DNA from: Endozoicomonas numazuensis
GTDB lineage: Bacteria; Pseudomonadota; Gammaproteobacteria; Pseudomonadales; Endozoicomonadaceae
NCBI RefSeq assembly: GCF_000722635.1
Contig: NZ_JOKH01000002.1
Coordinates: forward strand, 252,544 to 303,860
DNA length: 51,317 nucleotides
Reading direction: 5' to 3'
A model generated the notes under the pieces. It saw only the letters and a program-made list of their open reading frames with translations, did no database searches and was not told the origin of the DNA. The first letter of the stretch is position 1. The number at the start of each line of letters is the position of its first letter. Made by a program: the position numbers and the translations under genes. Positions 34,957-43,198 of the stretch are shown piece after piece.

Positions 34957-35679
34957 TCATGAACTCGAAGCGATGACGTTTATTGCTACAGATTCTTCAT
35001 TGTCATCCTGTAGGTTGCCATAAAACTTTACCAGTCGCTTCACTCTCGGCCTGCCACTCGCCATACGATGCCGGTTAGTATCCCTCAGACTGTAAACACA
35101 GCCACAATACTCCTGCTGATAAAACACTTCTTGCTTGGCCAATTCAATCATTCGCTGGCTCCCGCCCTGTTTTCGCCAGTTGAATGTCCAGTAGGTGACC
35201 TCAGGGTAATGTGATGCTGCCCTGATACCAGACTCATTAATCTGTTCCATATTTTTCCAGCGGGAAATACCCAGAGTGCTGGAGATGACAGGGAAATCAT
35301 GCTCACTAGCATAGAGTGCTGTACGCTCAAAACGCATATCAAAGCAGACTGTGCAGCGCTTGCCCCGCTCAGGTTCGTTTTCCAGCCCTTTGACCTGCTC
35401 GAACCAGTTGTCCTTATCGTAGTCTGCATCAATAAACGGCAGTTTCAGCTTATCGCAGAAACGCTTGTTTTCATCCTTACGAAGCTCGTACTCTTCCACC
35501 GGATGGATATTGGGGTTGTAGAAAAAGACCGTTTGTTCGATGCCTGATGCCTGAACCGCCAGCATCACTTCTCCGGCACAGGGAGCGCAGCAGGAATGCA
35601 GGAGTATTTTGTCAGCCTGTCCGGGTGCTTCGAGGGCTGGACGCTGATAGTCATCGAGGCTAAATGATGGGTTTGCCAT
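34957..35679 (-). CDS. queH: QueH, epoxyqueuosine reductase
   Basis: 240-aa QueH (former DUF208), the non-cobalamin enzyme for the last step of queuosine synthesis in tRNA. Diagnostic cysteines are visible: LLHSCCAPC (C30, C31, C34), [14 protein letters not shown] and [13 protein letters not shown]. These bind an iron-sulfur cluster and a second metal. The ATG at 35679 ([10 protein letters not shown]) is preferred over an upstream extension to 35751. It starts the four-gene minus operon and is divergent from the beta-grasp gene at 35729. On a mobile element it may top up host tRNA modification; a DNA-related role is speculative. Confidence 0.92.
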   Translation of the reverse strand: MANPSFSLDDYQRPALEAPGQADKILLHSCCAPCAGEVMLAVQASGIEQTVFFYNPNIHPVEEYELRKDENKRFCDKLKLPFIDADYDKDNWFEQVKGLENEPERGKRCTVCFDMRFERTALYASEHDFPVISSTLGISRWKNMEQINESGIRAASHYPEVTYWTFNWRKQGGSQRMIELAKQEVFYQQEYCGCVYSLRDTNRHRMASGRPRVKRLVKFYGNLQDDNEESVAINVIASSS

Positions 35680-35701
35680 TGTAGAATTGTCACTCTGCTT
35701 C

Positions 35702-35714
35702 CGGGGAATCCCCG
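35702..35714. promoter_or_regulatory. Palindrome between divergent queH and beta-grasp gene
   Basis: CGGGG-AAT-CCCCG is perfect, and the flanking CTTC/GAAG extends it with one bulge. It lies in the 49-base gap between divergent starts and is a candidate operator shared by both. Confidence 0.4.
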
Positions 35715-35728
35715 AAGGTGGGAATAGT

Positions 35729-36157
35729 ATGGCAAAGAAAGCTGAACTCACTCATAACTTCATTCCAAGACAAGCCTGTTTTCGCTTCTATGTAGAATTG
35801 AATGATTACTTGCCTATCCATTGCCGCTATCAGCAGAATACTTATCGCTTTATCGACACCCCATCTGTCAAAGACGCTATTGAGGCTCAGCAAGTTCCTC
35901 ATACGGATGTTGATTTAATCCTGATTGATGGTCATTCATCCCTCTTTGATCAGTGCATTCAATTTCAGGGCTGTAGTTTGTCTTCAGGTCTGGTCTCTCT
36001 GTATGAGTTGGTACTTCCGATAGTTTGTTTGTCTTGGGCATCGATGGATTCTTTACAGCCATTACTGAATGAACTGTCGTATCTACCTGATATTGCAATC
36101 TGGCTGTCACACCTTGCTTTATTTTTATACTATCCACGCAAGTGTGTGTCAGATTGA
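35729..36157 (+). CDS. Mut7-C-type beta-grasp protein, apparently 3'-truncated
   Basis: 142-aa reading from the ATG at 35729 (AGGTGGG site upstream). Residues ~12-80 resemble the ubiquitin-like domain that precedes Mut7-C RNase domains: [13 protein letters not shown], then [20 protein letters not shown]. Full-length members continue into a PIN-like Mut7-C nuclease with zinc cysteines. Here only a possible beginning ([15 protein letters not shown]) is present and the frame stops at 36157, while the antisense replication gene runs across the same bases. I read this as a chromosomal-type gene cut at a junction. A functional stand-alone beta-grasp protein is the alternative. Confidence 0.6.
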   Translation: MAKKAELTHNFIPRQACFRFYVELNDYLPIHCRYQQNTYRFIDTPSVKDAIEAQQVPHTDVDLILIDGHSSLFDQCIQFQGCSLSSGLVSLYELVLPIVCLSWASMDSLQPLLNELSYLPDIAIWLSHLALFLYYPRKCVSD

Positions 36158-39059
36158 TTTGCTTGTGAGCCGCTCTGGATCGGGTATAACCACGCATGCA
36201 AACTAGTGACTCCTGGTTGATGCTGTAGCGCCTTACTCGCTTTTCCTTGCCAGTATCTGGAAGCATTTCCCCTGTGCGAATCTGATGACTATTAATGACC
36301 AACCCTGCCATTCTCAGTAATCGATTGACGAAGTTACAAGCGGATTTTGGGCGTTGGAATTTTGCACCTTCCGGCGTGTTCAGAATCACAGAATCCGGTA
36401 TCAGCTTGAGTTGGTTCAGCATGAAAGGATATTCGTTGTGGTAAGCATCAACCCTGTCTACTACCCGCTCTGCTTCCGACTCTCCCCAGGATCGCTGGTA
36501 GTCCCAATTGGGAAATAATGGCTTCAGAAACTCTCGATAAACATCGACACCAATGGATTCAAATCGTCGGTGACAAATGGAAGTACCTTCCTGGTCTAGC
36601 TGAGGCTGATAATGGCTGCCATCCGGTAATGGGAACTGCATAAATCGCCTGAGTCGTGTAAGGCCAACTTTTTGCCAAAACTCAATGTCCTCTTCTTTAA
36701 GGGCTACAGGTTCAATGCCCAATTCATCACAGATTCGGTAGCGTTCACAGCTGCATATTTCTTGTAGCCTTGGCTCTACTTTGTGGGACAGTTCATCGTA
36801 CTGGCTTGCAGACACAATAGGCGATTGCTGTATCGCCGCCCTCTCCTCTTTTTCCACTTCCTCTTCAGTAGCTTTCCAGCGCAATTCAAACGATTCTGAC
36901 TGCTGCTTACCCTGGTAATACTCCATAGAAAACCCTCGATTCTGCATCAGATAAAAAAGACCATTACCGCCCAAGGCTTTGAGCTTTACCTGTCGGCTGC
37001 GTTCTGCTTCACAAAATCCGTCGTATTCGCCAACGGTTACCCCATCGGTGTTGCGAACATAACGCTCTGCATACTGCAATGCCCGGACTCTCGCCAGCCA
37101 GTCTTCATTGTCTTTTTTGCCGGGGATCAGATCAGCGACAACCGTGAACTCCCAAACAGACCGAAACCGCCGGAGCATTTGCACAAACTTCGTCGGCAAG
37201 ACAACATTATGGGAAAAACCAAACACCTGATCGAACGGTGCCTGAATGGAAACGCCTGATTCAATGGCTGGTGTATAGATGATGACCTGGTAGCGCTGAG
37301 CTTCCTGATCAAAGTTTTTCTGAAAAGCTATCTGATCAGGCTCATTACGATTTTTCCCGTGAAACAGTAGCATTGAAATATCAGGGAACTGTTTGCGAAT
37401 GATTTTTTCCAGCTTGCCTGCGTATGCCCTACTATCTGTGGCAATTGCAATTTTTTTGCCCTGAGCAATGGACGGTAATAGCTGGTGATCGATGACCGAT
37501 TTAGCCTTAGCTTTTCCTGTAGCAAACTGGCAGGTCAGCGTTAAATCCTGAGAATATGACATCTCATAAACGTGAATTTCTTTTTCTGGAAACCACTCCT
37601 GCAGAAGCCCTACATGATAAGAGGACAAATCAGCATCACAGATAACAACGGTAGGCGTTTGCTCAATCAAATCCAGATAGCGGGCCAGCACTGATGGGTC
37701 TTTGATATGCGGACTGGTTCCCAGTACGGAAATATGCTGAGAGAACTCATCCAAAAGCAAAATGTCTGTCTTTCCTGATTCCAAGAATCGGCTGACATTC
37801 GGCGCACATAGGCTGTTAATACACGTCACCAGACGGTTGACCGTTGCCATAAAAGATTCCGGGATATCGAGATAACTCTCCAGCCCCAGTCGTCTTGCCA
37901 GTTCATGAGCCAGGGAAACCAGATGAGTGCCTGCCAGAACTCGCTCGCCTTTCTGTAATGCAGCCTGAGACAATGCCGACATTAACTTAGTCTTGCCCGA
38001 AGCATAAGGGGCTTTGATCAGGGTGATCTGCCCTTTTTCCAAAGAAACGGTTTTGGGATTGATAACTGAAACAGAATGATAGCGCTCTGCAAGCGACTTC
38101 TTTTTGCCAGAGCTTAACCCGCACTCACCCTGAATCACCTGTTGCTGCCTGAAACAGTAACCGCTTAACTGCCGTTTAAGCTGATTCAGTGTGTCAGGGT
38201 GCAGGAGATAAGGATTTGCAGCCTGAATCCGCTGTATAAAATCATGCTCATCGCACTGGGCAGGCACCTTATAGTGAAACCGGCTGACAATGGCTTTTGC
38301 CAGTGTGGCTGCACATTGCTCATTGTTGGCTTTGGCGAGAAGCTTCAAGGCACTTCGATAGTTACCACAGAAATTGTCCTTTGCCATCTCGACAGCGGGT
38401 GCAGGTACAGATTTCAAATCAATGGGCTGAATAGGTTTTCTTACCCACTTCAGTTGTCGCTTTAAACTCTGTAATCCTGCATCAATTCGAACATCACTCC
38501 AGTCCTCACCATATCTTTGCGGTACTACCCACCGAAAACCTGCCCGATGACAGGCCATTATTCCCGGCAGATCGTGATCAAGAGCAACTATCAGATTCCG
38601 GGCAAGGTGCGGCCACTCCTGAGTCAATTGTGCAACAATCGAGCGGGCATTATTCTCGCCGACGATACAGGCCACAGGTTCACCAGTGGCTAGATAGACA
38701 TTGACTGCATCTGCCATTCCGCCAACGATTCGTAAGCAGCCAAAATAATGTGGAAGTTCTGATAGAGACACCCCCACCAAAGCGAAGCTTTCAGAAACCT
38801 TGGTACCTTTGGTGACTTTTTTATTATCTTTCGATGAAAAACGTTCCGGACATTTCTGATGCAGTAGGCCACGAGAATAAATCCGTTCACACCCTGTAGT
38901 TTGCCCTTTGACATTTATTAGAGGGTATTCAAGGCAGTCTCCATACCACCAGTCCTGAGCGCACCTTAATCCAATCAACGTACTTAATAATTCAAAGCTC
39001 AGTTTTTTCTCCTGCAAATACCCTGCAGGGTCGTGAGCTAAAACTGACAACCTGGACAT
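35877..39059 (-). CDS. CyRepA1-like replication protein (Toprim + origin-binding helicase)
   Basis: About 1060-aa replication protein. The N-terminal part has a Toprim-like fold with LRIVGGMADAVNVYLATGEP and LIVALDHDLPGI. The middle is a superfamily 2 helicase of the origin-binding (CyRepA1/UL9-like) type: LIKAPYASGKTKL, LLLDEFSQHIS, ICDADLSSYH, and FVQMLRRFRSV as motif VI. The C-terminal IRTGEMLPDTGKEKRVRRYS is basic. It probably primes or opens the plasmid/ICE origin. The frame extends to 39149, but residues before MSRLSVLAHDP look non-coding, so 39059 is used; this is uncertain. The last ~90 residues overlap the beta-grasp gene antisense and look unlike the rest. Confidence 0.85.
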   Translation of the reverse strand: MSRLSVLAHDPAGYLQEKKLSFELLSTLIGLRCAQDWWYGDCLEYPLINVKGQTTGCERIYSRGLLHQKCPERFSSKDNKKVTKGTKVSESFALVGVSLSELPHYFGCLRIVGGMADAVNVYLATGEPVACIVGENNARSIVAQLTQEWPHLARNLIVALDHDLPGIMACHRAGFRWVVPQRYGEDWSDVRIDAGLQSLKRQLKWVRKPIQPIDLKSVPAPAVEMAKDNFCGNYRSALKLLAKANNEQCAATLAKAIVSRFHYKVPAQCDEHDFIQRIQAANPYLLHPDTLNQLKRQLSGYCFRQQQVIQGECGLSSGKKKSLAERYHSVSVINPKTVSLEKGQITLIKAPYASGKTKLMSALSQAALQKGERVLAGTHLVSLAHELARRLGLESYLDIPESFMATVNRLVTCINSLCAPNVSRFLESGKTDILLLDEFSQHISVLGTSPHIKDPSVLARYLDLIEQTPTVVICDADLSSYHVGLLQEWFPEKEIHVYEMSYSQDLTLTCQFATGKAKAKSVIDHQLLPSIAQGKKIAIATDSRAYAGKLEKIIRKQFPDISMLLFHGKNRNEPDQIAFQKNFDQEAQRYQVIIYTPAIESGVSIQAPFDQVFGFSHNVVLPTKFVQMLRRFRSVWEFTVVADLIPGKKDNEDWLARVRALQYAERYVRNTDGVTVGEYDGFCEAERSRQVKLKALGGNGLFYLMQNRGFSMEYYQGKQQSESFELRWKATEEEVEKEERAAIQQSPIVSASQYDELSHKVEPRLQEICSCERYRICDELGIEPVALKEEDIEFWQKVGLTRLRRFMQFPLPDGSHYQPQLDQEGTSICHRRFESIGVDVYREFLKPLFPNWDYQRSWGESEAERVVDRVDAYHNEYPFMLNQLKLIPDSVILNTPEGAKFQRPKSACNFVNRLLRMAGLVINSHQIRTGEMLPDTGKEKRVRRYSINQESLVCMRGYTRSRAAHKQINLTHTCVDSIKIKQGVTARLQYQVDTTVHSVMAVKNPSMPKTNKLSEVPTHTERPDLKTNYSPEIECTDQRGMNDHQSGLNQHPYEELAEPQ

Positions 39060-39235
39060 ATTCAACAGCCTTGCCAATAGCTTCAGCAATGCCTGCCAAA
39101 GTACTGGCATCACAGACCGCCATTTCAAGAGCAATAGCCGTTTGACCATTACCCTTAGAATGGAGTCATAAAATAGGAAGGCTTTATTTCAAAGCACCAG
39201 CGATCTGATTGGTTCAGTAAATCAGTTGCAGTGTC

Positions 39236-39258
39236 GGTATCGGTAATAGAGTGATACC
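39236..39258. repeat. Inverted repeat upstream of the replication gene
   Basis: GGTATC and GATACC flank 11 bases, about 180 bases upstream of the preferred rep start. Candidate operator or origin element; symmetry is the only support. Confidence 0.3.
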
Positions 39259-39364
39259 AGTGTCAGGAGAGGTGTTGAGGACAAAAATTGTTGATTCGCC
39301 ATGTTCATTACTCTTCTGAGTAACCATGCCGAAGTCAGCAAAAGACGTTTGCTATACTGCGTCA

Positions 39365-39453
39365 GTCTTGATGTGACTTCGTACGTGCGTGGTCGTTTCG
39401 TCAAGACAGTGTGCCAGGCACACGACTCCCACTCTGGTGCAACAGAGTGGGGG
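39365..39453 (+). other. Three consecutive hairpins: candidate structured RNA or origin
   Basis: Three stems follow each other: GTCTTGA/TCAAGAC at 39365-39371 and 39401-39407; GTGTGC-CAG-GCACAC at 39409-39423; and a ten-pair stem (one G-T) around CCCACTCT/AGAGTGGG at 39426-39453. No convincing gene covers them on either strand. They lie between the divergent replication and PAS-LuxR genes. Possible roles are a regulatory RNA or 5' leader, a single-strand initiation site, or an origin of replication or transfer. Confidence 0.5.
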
Positions 39454-39518
39454 GTTACCAAGCATACGGGGTCAACCGTTCCGCTAATTAAAGCAATGAT
39501 CGCTGGTAGAAGGAGGCG

Positions 39519-39552
39519 TTTTTTTGCTAGTGGTAAATACCTAGCAAAAAAA
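39519..39552. repeat. 12-bp perfect inverted repeat upstream of the PAS-LuxR gene
   Basis: TTTTTTTGCTAG and CTAGCAAAAAAA flank a 10-base loop (TGGTAAATAC), ending about 60 bases before the regulator start. The T-run lies inside the 5' arm, unlike a usual terminator, so an operator or replication element fits better. Confidence 0.55.
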
Positions 39553-39613
39553 CAAAACCTGCTTTCTGCTCCTTGTCTTAAGCTTACAAAGCTCATCAAA
39601 CAAGGAATGCGAT

Positions 39614-40384
39614 ATGAACGAGATCATGTTTTGTGACCCTGAGGTGCCACTGATGAACATACCCGGCTCGGTTATGGACAGGCTGAATAAGAGCAGAAAC
39701 TCTATCCATATCATGGACAACGAACATCGTTGTTATTTTGTGAATGCTTACTGGAAGCAACTGCACCAGCTTGATAAAGCCGAAGTATGCATTGAAGGAT
39801 TGCCCTATTCCGCTATTCCTCATAATGCATTCTATTCCTGTTCGGATCGCTTTGAAGCTCATGATCAGGAGGTGTTCAAAACCCACAAGATGATTCCCAG
39901 CCTGGAGATTCACCACTATGACAGTATTGGTGGCTGGATGGCGTTGCTGCTGACAGTGCAACCAATAGAGATCGAGAGCAAGTGTGCAGGCCTTATTGGT
40001 GAAGCTCAGCCCCTGCCTGAATTTCTGGTGAGAAATTACCAAAAAATGCGCAACAGCATTATCACTCCCAGAAACCCTGAAGTTGATTACAAACTGTTTC
40101 TGACTAATCCGGATAAACTCCACGACGCCGAATTCGACACCGTGTATCTGTTGATGCTTGGGCTGAAGGCTAAACAAATCGCAGCTCGGCGAAATATTTC
40201 TGTTAATACCGTCTATTCAACGCTGGCTAATATCAAAGTTCGGTTGGGATTGAATAAACCAGATCAGATTGTCGAATATGGGATTGAAAACGGCTGGCAT
40301 GACCATGTGCCCCATATGTTTCGAGAAACCGAAACCACCCTGCAATTAGGCAAAGCTGCACTGGGGTTTGATTATGGCGCATAA
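39614..40384 (+). CDS. PAS-LuxR transcriptional regulator
   Basis: 256-aa regulator. Residues ~15-115 resemble a PAS sensor domain (SIHIMDNEHRCYFVNAYWKQL, later LEIHHYDSIGGWMALLLTVQP). Residues ~178-235 form a LuxR-type HTH: FDTVYLLMLGLKAKQIAARR followed by VNTVYSTLANIKVRLGL. There is no phosphorylation domain, so activity probably depends on a ligand or a partner. AAGGA lies 8 bases before the ATG. The next gene, an Hsp70 substrate-binding domain protein, overlaps by 11 bases, suggesting a regulator-chaperone pair. The strong palindromes upstream are natural targets for autoregulation. Targets might include the transfer operon; this is inference. Confidence 0.82.
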   Translation: MNEIMFCDPEVPLMNIPGSVMDRLNKSRNSIHIMDNEHRCYFVNAYWKQLHQLDKAEVCIEGLPYSAIPHNAFYSCSDRFEAHDQEVFKTHKMIPSLEIHHYDSIGGWMALLLTVQPIEIESKCAGLIGEAQPLPEFLVRNYQKMRNSIITPRNPEVDYKLFLTNPDKLHDAEFDTVYLLMLGLKAKQIAARRNISVNTVYSTLANIKVRLGLNKPDQIVEYGIENGWHDHVPHMFRETETTLQLGKAALGFDYGA

Positions 40385-41030
40385 ATATCTCTCGGATACC
40401 ATAGGAGTATCCACTGAATGCGGATTGTCTATACCTGTTGTTATGGCAGGGCAAGTGCTTCCCTATCATAAAGGGCAATGGCTGTTTTCGGTGGTGGATG
40501 AACAACAGCAGCAAATGGACATAATGTTACTGCAGGGAAACCGAACCCGTGCGTCTGATAACAAGCTGCTGGGCAATATTTGTATCAATCAAATCAGTGA
40601 TGTTTGTAGAGGGGTTCCCAGTGTTCGCTTGTCACTCTCCATTGAAGAGTCAGGTGATTTACTGGTATCCGCTGAGAACCTGAAGAATGGCTTGATCCGT
40701 CGCATGAGAACCCAAATCGAAACATCAGATTCATCAATCGCTAAAACGAAAGAGTTGGTTGAAGATATACGATTTAAAGAATTCGCCAAGGCCGGAACCC
40801 TGGCCAGAAAAATGATCCGATCGAATACCAGAACGCTCTCCAGAGCAGTAAGAATCGATAAGCATTCGGCAAACATTGAACGTCAAATGCACTCTGTCAT
40901 GTCAGAGCTTGAACAAATCATCCAGGCGGGATCTGATTTGCAGCAATTACAACTTCGTATGAATGACCTGTCTCAACTTTCGCTCCAGTTCCACTTTGCT
41001 GCCTATACCAACCCTATTAAGGCGACATAA
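40374..41030 (+). CDS. Free-standing Hsp70 substrate-binding domain protein
   Basis: 218-aa protein matching only the C-terminal half of DnaK. The beta-sandwich reads LSDTIGVSTECG, FSVVDEQQQQMDIMLLQGNR, ASDNKLLGN, RGVPSVRLSLSIEESGDLLV. DnaK has [49 protein letters not shown]. A helical lid follows, ending LQLRMNDLSQLSLQF. The ATPase domain is absent and is not encoded upstream: the ATG overlaps the PAS-LuxR stop in a different frame. It could bind the regulator, a host J-protein client or a phage peptide without ATP control. A GGGG site precedes the ATG. A decayed dnaK fragment is less likely because the reading frame is intact and coupled. Confidence 0.8.
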   Translation: MAHKYLSDTIGVSTECGLSIPVVMAGQVLPYHKGQWLFSVVDEQQQQMDIMLLQGNRTRASDNKLLGNICINQISDVCRGVPSVRLSLSIEESGDLLVSAENLKNGLIRRMRTQIETSDSSIAKTKELVEDIRFKEFAKAGTLARKMIRSNTRTLSRAVRIDKHSANIERQMHSVMSELEQIIQAGSDLQQLQLRMNDLSQLSLQFHFAAYTNPIKAT

Positions 41031-41031
41031 A

Positions 41032-41739
41032 TCAGTCGCCTGCCGATGCTGGGCATTGAATGGTGCTGTGTTTGGTTTCGTGATATTCCAGAAGCTTGCC
41101 AATAACGACAGCCATACTGACACCTGAAAGCCAGATCAGAATGCTCTGGCATAGCCAGCCTTTCAGCAGATCATCCATAAGAATTGGGTTTTGATGCTGA
41201 ATTTTGAAGTACCCGAGAATATTGTCCAGTAAGCGGGTATAGGCCAGTTGGTAAAACAGTGCACCACCCGTAAGTGTCGCCAGAAGGTTGCTGAACAGCA
41301 TTCTGATATAGGGTTTACAACTCACTTTGATGACCGCCCGAAAAACCAGAAGATCAACTAATCCCCCCACATTGACCGCTGCAAAGGTCGCTACGCACAT
41401 ATTTACCGGCAATGAGCCAAACAGACTGAACAGCAGAGATATGACAAAAGAGGTCGTCATCATAAAAGCCAGAGAGTGTTTGAGCAGCAACCCCGATTGC
41501 TCTGCATAATGCTGAGCAAACGAGCAGCTGACGTCTACTAGCGGAACTATCGTTATCGCTCCAAGAGGTATCCACCAGCCCTCTCCCAGCAGTAAGCTCA
41601 AATCCACCCGAATCATGCATCCGTATTGCCCCAATAAAGACATCAAAGAAAAAATGATCAGCCAGACAAAAAACTTTTGACCAGTTTGCGAAGTGTACAA
41701 AATCCTTGATCTCTGCCTGATCGAGTATGGCTTGGGCAT
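41032..41739 (-). CDS. VUT-family (queuosine-precursor-type) membrane transporter
   Basis: 235-aa integral membrane protein with about six hydrophobic segments (for example FFVWLIIFSLMSLLG, SLAFMMTTSFVISLLFSLFG, MLFSNLLATLTGGALFYQLA). The arrangement resembles the VUT/YhhQ family of queuosine-precursor transporters. From the frame start at 41787 the better start is MPKPYSIRQR at 41739, with AAAGGTG upstream. It follows psuG by 19 bases, so the two form an operon for nucleoside or base salvage. A substrate cannot be fixed: with PsuG it may be pseudouridine-derived, and with queH nearby a queuine precursor. It converges on the Hsp70-like gene with one base between stops. Confidence 0.72.
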   Translation of the reverse strand: MPKPYSIRQRSRILYTSQTGQKFFVWLIIFSLMSLLGQYGCMIRVDLSLLLGEGWWIPLGAITIVPLVDVSCSFAQHYAEQSGLLLKHSLAFMMTTSFVISLLFSLFGSLPVNMCVATFAAVNVGGLVDLLVFRAVIKVSCKPYIRMLFSNLLATLTGGALFYQLAYTRLLDNILGYFKIQHQNPILMDDLLKGWLCQSILIWLSGVSMAVVIGKLLEYHETKHSTIQCPASAGD

Positions 41740-41758
41740 TACATCACCTTTCGATTTT

Positions 41759-42724
41759 TTATTGGTTGGTCTCTCGTGCATAGTCAACAGCTATGTCTGC
41801 GGCCAGCGAGGCGTTATTGATTAAAAGCTGAATATTACTGGATGTACTGCGCCCCTCAGAGAAGCGGCTAACCTGATCCAGCAAAAAATTAGTGCGTTCT
41901 TTTCCGGGTACAGCAGTTTGCTCCAGCGCAAGCAGAGCCGACTGGATCAAGTCGTTCATTTCTTTCGGAGAGAAGGCAAACTCATCAGGCACAGGGTTGG
42001 CAACAACGACGCCTCCTTGCAAACCTAACACCCATTTACGCTGTAATATTTCCGCTACTTCGACAGAAGATTCTACTCGTCGATCAATCGGATATTCGGT
42101 TTCTTTTACACAGAAAGAAGGAAAAACATCGGTCTGGTAGCCCAAAACCGGAACAGAATGCGTTTCAAGGTACTCAAGGGTCAGCCGTAAATCGATAATC
42201 GACTTTGCACCTGAACAAACGACAGCCACACTTGAAGTAGCTAACTCATAGATATCCGGTGAAATATCATAAGTCAGCTGTGCATTTTGATGAACACCTC
42301 CCATACCGCCAGCAGCAACAATATTTATACCCATTAAGTCCGCTATCTTCGTGGCTGCAGAGACCGAAACCGCACCATGTTGCTTTGTACCCAGGATAAG
42401 AGGTAAATCCCGGCGACTGATTTTTCTAATTGAGGAATTCCCGTCAAAAATCCTTTCCAACTCTTCATGGTGAAGCCCCGCCTTTAATTTTCCATCAACA
42501 ATCGCAATCAAGACGGGTAGCGCCCCCTTTGCCCGAACAGCCTGATCATACAAAAGGGTTGTTTCGTGCTTTTTTTCGTTGGTTTCCCCGCCATGAATAA
42601 AAGCATTCACGGTTTCAAGTGCAACAACGGGCTGATTATAGTGCAATGCCTCTTTCACATCAGCACTGACTTGGATCATCGATGGATGTGAATCAGTGAC
42701 ACTATCGTTTAAATGATCAGACAT
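41759..42724 (-). CDS. psuG: Pseudouridine-5'-phosphate glycosidase
   Basis: 321-aa PsuG, which reversibly splits pseudouridine 5'-phosphate into uracil and ribose 5-phosphate. Active-site regions are preserved: VVALETVNAFIHGG (glutamate), RKISRRDLP (lysine), GGMGGVHQN (histidine), DISPDIYEL (aspartate), VCSGAKSIIDLRLTLEYLET (lysine) and GYQTDVFPSF. The usual GGVHRG is GGVHQN here, a mild change. No PsuK kinase is adjacent. GAGGTTAAG precedes the ATG. Found with a VUT-type transporter, it suggests salvage of modified nucleosides. On mobile DNA this is unusual but the enzyme call is firm. Confidence 0.93.
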   Translation of the reverse strand: MSDHLNDSVTDSHPSMIQVSADVKEALHYNQPVVALETVNAFIHGGETNEKKHETTLLYDQAVRAKGALPVLIAIVDGKLKAGLHHEELERIFDGNSSIRKISRRDLPLILGTKQHGAVSVSAATKIADLMGINIVAAGGMGGVHQNAQLTYDISPDIYELATSSVAVVCSGAKSIIDLRLTLEYLETHSVPVLGYQTDVFPSFCVKETEYPIDRRVESSVEVAEILQRKWVLGLQGGVVVANPVPDEFAFSPKEMNDLIQSALLALEQTAVPGKERTNFLLDQVSRFSEGRSTSSNIQLLINNASLAADIAVDYARETNQ

Positions 42725-43198
42725 ATCTTAACCTCAATAATCGGCAAAAGACTTTATTAAAATCGACCAGTACCATTAGACGGCATAGCCTGCTAATAAG
42801 TTAGATCAACGATCAAAAAGCAAGTGGTATTTTTAGAGACTTTTAATAATCAATGTGAATTAATTTGGAGAAAATTTAGGCTCAACAAAAATAAGTAAAA
42901 TCCACTAGCAAAAATACTTCTTTCAATTCCTATAACCTGTGCTTAAATTTTTCCGATACTGCTCTTTTCTGTTGCACCAGAATATAAAGAGCAATCATTT
43001 CACTGATACACACACGACATTTTTATGAATACTCATCTCCCTATTTCGCCTCCTCTTATCTCGAAATCAATTTGCATTATTCAGACAAATTACTGACAGA
43101 TCGAAGGTTTATCTTCTCTGCAAGCCCTGATATTCACTTGTTTTTAATGCCATCAGAAATGCAGTGTCCTTTTTACGGAACGGGCGGGAGCTTAAGTC
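42725..43198 (+). promoter_or_regulatory. Upstream region of the transfer operon
   Basis: About 470 AT-rich bases separate divergent psuG and the RfaH-like gene. No gene is visible. The region probably holds the main transfer promoter and an untranslated leader. I could not assign promoter hexamers or a regulator site beyond the ops-like motif at its 3' end. Confidence 0.5.
43183..43192 (+). promoter_or_regulatory. ops-like element / ribosome site before the RfaH-like gene
   Basis: GGCGGGAGCT resembles the RfaH recruitment site GGCGGTAGCGT and lies 6 bases before the ATG. The same GGGAG also serves as ribosome-binding site, so the resemblance may be coincidental. Confidence 0.35.

Noticed and set aside
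39060-39149. Upstream extension of the replication protein
   Set aside because: The extra residues look non-coding, and another frame over the same bases reads as well. The start at 39059 is preferred but not certain.
39222-39599. 125-codon minus-strand open frame
   Set aside because: It runs through the hairpin cluster, lacks a ribosome site and has a composition like random translation. It is better explained as non-coding structured DNA.
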